55,495 nt of DNA from JANXQE01 sp035651635 (GTDB taxonomy: Bacteria > Verrucomicrobiota > Verrucomicrobiia > Limisphaerales > UBA8199), in NCBI GenBank assembly GCA_035651635.1, contig DASRFK010000093.1, positions 1 to 55,495 of the forward strand, read 5' to 3'. Numbering within the stretch: position 1 is the first letter of the stretch; every line of letters starts with the position of its first letter. A model generated the notes under the pieces. It worked only from the letters and a program-made list of their open reading frames with translations, was not told where the DNA came from and did no database searches. A program made the translations under genes and the position numbers. Below, in pieces: positions 51,707 through 55,495 of the stretch.

Positions 51707-52393
51707 ATGCGTCGAAATGCGTTGAGGTTCGTTCTGCTTGGTTTTCTCGTTGTCTGCGTTAGTCCAGGGCTGGCGCAGGTTCCGACCAATTCAGTCGCAC
51801 AGCGGGATTCGAGGAAGTGGGAAAAAGACATCGCCGCCTTTGAGGCCAGCGATCGGACCAATCCGCCACCAAAGGGGTGCATTGTTTTTGTGGGCAGTTC
51901 GAGCATTCGGTTCTGGTCCAGCTTGAAAACCGATTTTCCAGGTTTGCCGGTCGTCAACCGCGGGTTCGGCGGCTCCGAACTGGCCGATTCGGTACATTTC
52001 GCCGACCGCATTATCTTTCCGTACGAACCGCGAGAAGTGATCGTGTACGCGGGCGCGAACGATCTGGCGAACGGAAAATCGCCGCAGATTGTTTTTGGAG
52101 ATTTTGTGGCTTTGTTCAGGAGCATCCATGAGCGCCTGCCAAACGCCCGCGTCGTATTAATCGCAACCGCGCCGAATCCCAGTCGCTGGGCCAACGTCGA
52201 GAACATGCGAAAATTCAATTCGCTGGCGCAGGATTACTGTCAGCAGCATGGCGCCATTTTCGTGGATGTGTTTTCGCTCATGCTCGGCCCGGACGGCCAG
52301 CCCAAACCGGATATTTTCCGCGACGACCGCCTGCACATGAATGCCAAAGGCTACGCGATCTGGAAGGAAGCCCTCGCGCCTTATGTGCGCTAG
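51707..52393 (+). CDS. Secreted SGNH/GDSL-family hydrolase
   Basis: A 228-residue SGNH hydrolase, probably an esterase acting on acylated glycans or lipids. The ATG at 51707 gives MRRNALRFVLLGFLVV, a signal peptide ending GLAQ. Block I is VFVGSSSIRFW (nucleophile serine about 65), block II is NRGFGGSELAD, block III is VYAGANDLANG with the oxyanion-hole Asn, and block V is DDRLHMNAKGY with the Asp-x-x-His pair. All four blocks are intact. It follows the cytochrome gene after about 100 bp of repeat-bearing spacer, so the two may be separately transcribed. The substrate is unknown. Confidence 0.87.
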   Translation: MRRNALRFVLLGFLVVCVSPGLAQVPTNSVAQRDSRKWEKDIAAFEASDRTNPPPKGCIVFVGSSSIRFWSSLKTDFPGLPVVNRGFGGSELADSVHFADRIIFPYEPREVIVYAGANDLANGKSPQIVFGDFVALFRSIHERLPNARVVLIATAPNPSRWANVENMRKFNSLAQDYCQQHGAIFVDVFSLMLGPDGQPKPDIFRDDRLHMNAKGYAIWKEALAPYVR

Positions 52394-52499
52394 CGCACAG
52401 TCCTGGTCAAACTCCAATCAATGCAGGTTGTGTCGCGTTGGGCACAAGGACACTCCGGCCGCGCCCTGATAATCTGACAGCTTGATCAGCGAGGGACTC

Positions 52500-52652
52500 T
52501 CAGCTTTGCCAGTCTCGCATGAAGACCCAAACCAATAGGCCGAGCTGAAAACAGACAATCAGGGCAAGAATCAATGCCGTACCCACGGGGCCAAACTCTC
52601 GGGGACCACCGTGCTCCCGGCTGCGGTAGGGCAACTGAATAAAGGAAATCAT
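52500..52652 (-). CDS. Small membrane protein, 50 residues
   Basis: A short frame MISFIQLPYRS...FMRDWQS with one strong hydrophobic helix of about 23 residues (GTALILALIVCFQLGLLVWVF). GGAG lies 8 bases upstream of the ATG at 52652, a good ribosome site, which makes me favour this start over the frame beginning at 52712. The N-terminal half is polar with several Arg residues; the C-terminus is short and charged, so a single-span inner-membrane protein is likely. I know no family for it. It begins about 60 bp after the terminator of the small RNA proposed below. Confidence 0.55.
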   Translation of the reverse strand: MISFIQLPYRSREHGGPREFGPVGTALILALIVCFQLGLLVWVFMRDWQS

Positions 52653-52711
52653 AACAACTCCGTATAAGAATAATAGCCGGGGCTGAAATTGGCATTGGGG
52701 TCGTAAACCCA

Positions 52712-52888
52712 AGAAAAAGGCGGCTCGGAGTTGAACCTTCGAGCCGCCCCCAACCTAACCACTATGAAAGGAGGGCGGGCCACATCCCGTGCTCCGCCCT
52801 TCTCAGGAGGTGTAGTGCGATACTACACGGTTTTTGAAATAGCACGAGTCATGCCACCCAGGCTGCGCGAATCTTGGCCTCCCTTCAC
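52712..52888 (-). ncRNA. Candidate structured small RNA, unassigned family
   Basis: On the minus strand this segment has a promoter-like box, a long fold and a terminator. GAAGGGAGG (52886-52878) pairs with CCTCCTTTC (52774-52766), 9 bp. GGGTGGCAT (52860-52851 region) pairs with ATGTGGCCC (52785-52777 region), one mismatch. After a GA bulge, CTCGTGCT (52848-52841) pairs with AGCACGGG (52793-52786), 8 bp. An inner hairpin GTGTAGT/ACTACAC (52828-52822 with 52816-52810) caps the rod. Four pairs are G-U, possible only if the minus strand is transcribed. The RNA would be about 175 nt. A rod with one large one-sided bubble recalls 6S RNA, but that identity is speculation. The plus-strand frame of 63 codons across it looks antisense and bogus. 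Confidence 0.6.
52719..52748 (-). terminator. Intrinsic terminator of the candidate small RNA
   Basis: On the minus strand GGCGGCTCG (52748-52740) pairs perfectly with CGAGCCGCC (52727-52719), giving a 9-bp GC-rich stem with a 12-nt loop. It is followed at once by TTTTTC (52718-52713). On the plus strand the stem is followed by CCCCAACC, so it works only in the minus direction. No protein gene on that strand ends nearby. Confidence 0.8.
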
Positions 52889-52893
52889 CAAGA

Positions 52894-52899
52894 ATTGTA
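52894..52899 (-). promoter_or_regulatory. Possible -10 box (TACAAT) of the candidate small RNA
   Basis: Reading the minus strand, TACAAT lies about 6 bases before the first base of the proposed RNA (near 52888). A -35 element is weak: TTAAAA or TTTAAA at the right distance. The assignment depends on the RNA being real. Confidence 0.35.
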
Positions 52900-52959
52900 C
52901 CACGATATTGCCTTGGTTTTAAAAGCCAACCCCGCTATATCCTGCTGGTGGGCAGTTGA

Positions 52960-53355
52960 ATGCCTATGCTGACCACGACCATTCTCAACCCAAATCTACT
53001 CTCCTTAATAGGTCGGGTTCGCCACACTAATGCCTTAGTCATCGCCGATCGGGGGTTCCCTTTCTGGCCGCAAATCGAGACGGTCGACATCTCGCTGGTG
53101 GATGGTGTGCCCACAGTGCTGCAAGTGCTGGGAGCGATTCGAAGCCAGTTCCACGCCGCCGCGGCGTTCATGGCGAACGAATTCCGGGCGCAGAACAGTT
53201 CAGAAACGCGCGCGAAATTCGCGGCCGCGCTTGAGGGCATCCCGACCCAGTATGAGCCGCATATTGAGTTCAAAAAACGCGTTCCCATAGCCATCGGGCT
53301 GATCCGGACTGGCGATACCATTCAGTACGCGAACATGATTTTGGTTTCAGGTTAA
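52960..53355 (+). CDS. RbsD/FucU family sugar mutarotase (D-ribose pyranase/fucose mutarotase-like)
   Basis: A 131-residue cytoplasmic protein; ATG codons at 52960 and 52966 are both possible. It aligns end to end with RbsD and FucU: the catalytic histidine in GRVRHTNALVIADRG, then PQIETVDISLVDGVPTVLQVL, and the conserved C-terminal YANMILVSG. The family interconverts sugar anomers so that kinases or isomerases get the right form. The next gene encodes a FucP-like permease, 47 bp downstream, and a DUF5107 glycan protein follows, so uptake and use of fucose or a similar deoxysugar is a sensible reading. The anomer substrate is not determined by sequence. Confidence 0.85.
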   Translation: MPMLTTTILNPNLLSLIGRVRHTNALVIADRGFPFWPQIETVDISLVDGVPTVLQVLGAIRSQFHAAAAFMANEFRAQNSSETRAKFAAALEGIPTQYEPHIEFKKRVPIAIGLIRTGDTIQYANMILVSG

Positions 53356-53402
53356 GTTTTTGGTCCTGCCACGCAGGGCTCGAAATCATACGATTCACTC
53401 CT

Positions 53403-55019
53403 ATGAACATGCCATCGACCGCTGAGCCGAATTCCCTTTCCAGCAGCTCCAGATCCGCCAAACCAGGTTTGTTCGTTCTGACGGATGGCAAGGACATGAG
53501 GATTACGTTTTTCCTGGTAGCGTCCCTCTTTTTGCTTTGGGGCTTCTGCAACGGGATGATTGATACGATGGACAAACACTTCCAGGACCAGCTGCACCTG
53601 ACCAAGGCGCAATCGGCCTGGGTGCAGTTTGCCCATTATATGGGATACACGCTGATGGCTCTGCCGGCCGGGCTGCTAACCCGGCGAATTGGCTACAAAG
53701 GCGGAATTATTGCCGGGTTGCTCCTGGTTGCGGTGGGCGGATTTTGGTTCATCCCCGCAACCCACATCTCGCAGTTTTGGGCTTTCTTGTTTGGTGTTTG
53801 CCTCATAGCGATGGGGCTGACGGTGCTGGAAACGGTGGCAAATCCATATACGACCTTGCTCGGCCCGAAGGAACGCGGTCCCACGCGTATCAACCTGGCC
53901 CAATCGTTTAACGGCATTGGGTGGATTCTGGGGCCGATCATTGGAGGGGCGTATTTCTATTCTGAAGGCGGGGTCGAAGTGGCGCACGGTCAACTGTACA
54001 TTCCCTACATGGGGGTGGGGATCATTGTTTTAGTTTTAGCAGCATTGTTTTTCTTCGCCTATATGCCGGACATCAAATCGGAAGACGTTTACCGGACCGA
54101 TGAAGGACAGGTGGCCGACGAGTCCGCCGGGCACGCGGGCAAAGTGTACCACCGCGCCGCGATCTTCATCTTGATGGTGTTAAATGTCGCGGTGCTGGGT
54201 TTTGCGATTTATATGATCCTGAATCTGATTCTGCCGGCCTGCGGCGTCGGCCCGGAAATGACAAAACGGATCGCGCCCATCGCCGCGGTCTTGCCCGTAG
54301 TACTCTCGGCAGCATGGCTGCTGCCCATCTCGAGGAACATTACCCATCACAACATCTGGGCGCATCCGCATTTCTCATCTGCGACACTGACTCAATTCCT
54401 TTATGTGGCGGCGCAGGCGGGAATCTTCAGTTTTTTTATCAACTACGTTATTTCAGAAATGCCTTCGATCGCGAAATCGACGATGGATGGCTGGTTAATC
54501 CACGGCAATGCGGTACTGCGCGACGGCGCTTACTATGTGAACGAAAAAGGCGCGACCCGGCTGTTGGGTTATGGGGGCTTTGCGCTGTTTTGTCTCGGTC
54601 GCTTTGTAGGTTCGGCGGTGATCAATAAAGCGCCGGCCCATCGGGTTCTGGGCTCTTACGCTCTAATTAACGCGGCCATGTGCGGGATTGTGGTTCTCAA
54701 GCTCGGCTGGATTTCGGTGGCGGCGGTCTTCCTGAGTTTCTTTTTCATGTCGGTCATGTTCCCAACCATTTTTGCGCTGGGCATTCACGGTCTGGGGCCA
54801 CAGTCAAAAAAGAAAGCCTCGGCGTTCATTGTGATGTCCATCACCGGTGGCGCGCTCATGCCGAAGCTGATGGGCTATTTGGGGGATATCTACAACATGT
54901 CCCTCAGTTTCTGGATGCCCCTGGTGTGTTTCGCCTTGATTGCGTGTTATGGTTTTTCCTGGTCTAAGCTGAGTCAGGAAGAAGGGGTGCTCGGTTTGAA
55001 AGGGGCGGGCGGGCATTAG
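53403..55019 (+). CDS. FHS-family L-fucose-permease-like sugar:H+ symporter
   Basis: A 538-residue major-facilitator transporter with about twelve hydrophobic helices. FHS features are present: FLLWGFCNGMIDTMDKHFQ in helix 1, GYTLMALPAGLLTRRIGYKGG at the helix 2-3 turn, and ETVANPYTTLLGP in helix 5, near the sugar site of FucP. A soluble loop near 215-255 and an extracellular insert (about 365-390, STMDGWLIHGNAV) make it longer than E. coli FucP (438). The preceding mutarotase gene and its orientation suggest a fucose, arabinose or related sugar substrate. An N-terminal Ser/Pro-rich tail of 30 residues precedes helix 1. Confidence 0.9.
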   Translation: MNMPSTAEPNSLSSSSRSAKPGLFVLTDGKDMRITFFLVASLFLLWGFCNGMIDTMDKHFQDQLHLTKAQSAWVQFAHYMGYTLMALPAGLLTRRIGYKGGIIAGLLLVAVGGFWFIPATHISQFWAFLFGVCLIAMGLTVLETVANPYTTLLGPKERGPTRINLAQSFNGIGWILGPIIGGAYFYSEGGVEVAHGQLYIPYMGVGIIVLVLAALFFFAYMPDIKSEDVYRTDEGQVADESAGHAGKVYHRAAIFILMVLNVAVLGFAIYMILNLILPACGVGPEMTKRIAPIAAVLPVVLSAAWLLPISRNITHHNIWAHPHFSSATLTQFLYVAAQAGIFSFFINYVISEMPSIAKSTMDGWLIHGNAVLRDGAYYVNEKGATRLLGYGGFALFCLGRFVGSAVINKAPAHRVLGSYALINAAMCGIVVLKLGWISVAAVFLSFFFMSVMFPTIFALGIHGLGPQSKKKASAFIVMSITGGALMPKLMGYLGDIYNMSLSFWMPLVCFALIACYGFSWSKLSQEEGVLGLKGAGGH

Positions 55020-55030
55020 GCGGGAAATTC

Positions 55031-55495
55031 ATGAGCAACGATGCCACCGTGCGGATTTGGGCCGAGGAGGTGGTGATCCCGACCTACCTGGTCGGTGAGC
55101 CGAACCGCAACCCGATGTTTCTGGAGAAGCGGGTTTACCAGGGCAGTTCAGGCCGCGTTTACCCGTATCCGGTCATCGATAGAATCTGCGACGAGCGGAT
55201 TGAGGAGAAGCACCGCGTCGTTTTTCTAGAAAATCAGTATCTCAAGCTGATGGTCATGCCGGCGTTCGGAGGGCGTATTCAGTATGCCTACGATAAAACC
55301 AATGATTACCCCTTCATCTATCACAACCGGGTGATCAAACCCGCGCTGGTCGGGCTGGCCGGTCCGTGGCTTTCGGGCGGAATCGAGTTCAACTGGCCGC
55401 AGCATCATCGGCCCGGCACTTATTGTCCGGTCGATTTCACCATTACGGAAAGGGCGGATGGCAGCATGACGCTTTGGCTTAGCGAGCTGGAGCCC
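55031..55495 (+). CDS. DUF5107-domain protein, 3'-truncated by window
   Basis: The first 155 residues of a protein that continues beyond the window. It starts at ATG 55031, 11 bp after the permease stop, so it is probably in the same operon. The visible part (NQYLKLMVMPAFGGRIQYAYDK, GGIEFNWPQHHRPGTYCPVDF) matches the DUF5107 beta-sandwich family, in which full-length members of about 1000 residues add TPR repeats. The domain resembles galactose-mutarotase-like sandwiches and is linked to sugar processing. No signal peptide is seen at the N-terminus (MSNDATVRIWAEEV). Exact function is unknown. Confidence 0.8.
   Translation, partial: MSNDATVRIWAEEVVIPTYLVGEPNRNPMFLEKRVYQGSSGRVYPYPVIDRICDERIEEKHRVVFLENQYLKLMVMPAFGGRIQYAYDKTNDYPFIYHNRVIKPALVGLAGPWLSGGIEFNWPQHHRPGTYCPVDFTITERADGSMTLWLSELEP

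Noticed and set aside
52731..52922. Plus-strand frame of 63 codons with an ATG at 52764 and GGAGG nearby
   Set aside because: Arg/Pro-rich with no domain or signal, lies antisense to a well-folded RNA candidate with its own terminator, and its internal starts lack properly spaced ribosome sites.

Overview
This window looks like chromosomal DNA from a soil or freshwater member of the Verrucomicrobiota, probably near the Pedosphaera/Limisphaera group; that placement is inference. The support is gene content. There is a propeller protein built of LYGT..GG..GTVFK repeats (the TIGR03803 'Gloeo_Verruco' type), a PVC-type membrane-bound dehydrogenase with HEAT repeats and a terminal CxxCH haem site, a sigma factor next to a FecR/LamG membrane protein, and many short spacer repeats. 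No tRNA, rRNA, CRISPR array, phage gene or insertion sequence was recognised.

Left third (1-16160): a co-oriented arabinoxylan-degradation locus. It begins with a sigma factor cut by the window edge and its FecR/LamG partner. Then come a CE1-like esterase, a GH10 xylanase, a sialate O-acetylesterase-like SGNH esterase, a GH43 arabinosidase/xylosidase, an unknown secreted protein, a second CE1-like esterase, a malectin-containing GH51 arabinofuranosidase, a GH3 enzyme without a signal peptide, and a GPH-family sugar symporter. The logic appears to be depolymerisation and debranching outside the cytoplasm, import of small oligosaccharides, and final hydrolysis inside. There is no SusC/SusD pair. 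Two of the enzymes share an N-terminal domain that I cannot name, and four carry Gly-rich low-complexity inserts.

Middle (16285-38743): mixed accessory and housekeeping genes. These are the propeller protein, a GH97 glycosidase followed upstream by an unknown secreted protein and an AraC regulator, a SWIM-SNF2 helicase, a solitary CBM48-like protein, two Tat-exported sugar-metabolism proteins, a second sigma factor, a class V aminotransferase, a trypsin-like protease, a receiver-HDOD protein, trmB, an orphan NarL-type regulator and a nine-repeat MBG protein. Three secreted proteins in this region end in a similar C-terminal module.

Right third (39138-55495): a minus-strand DNA/RNA maintenance run (hrpA, a secreted methyltransferase-like protein, ruvC, ruvA, a DUF374 acyltransferase, priA). 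Then come a PVC dehydrogenase/cytochrome, an SGNH hydrolase, a 50-residue membrane protein, and the start of a sugar uptake operon (RbsD/FucU-like mutarotase, FucP-like permease, DUF5107 protein cut by the window end). Between the small protein and the mutarotase lies the most unusual item: a 180-nt minus-strand segment with a promoter-like box, a long rod-like fold containing G-U pairs that work only on that strand, and a strong intrinsic terminator. It is a good candidate for an unannotated small RNA.
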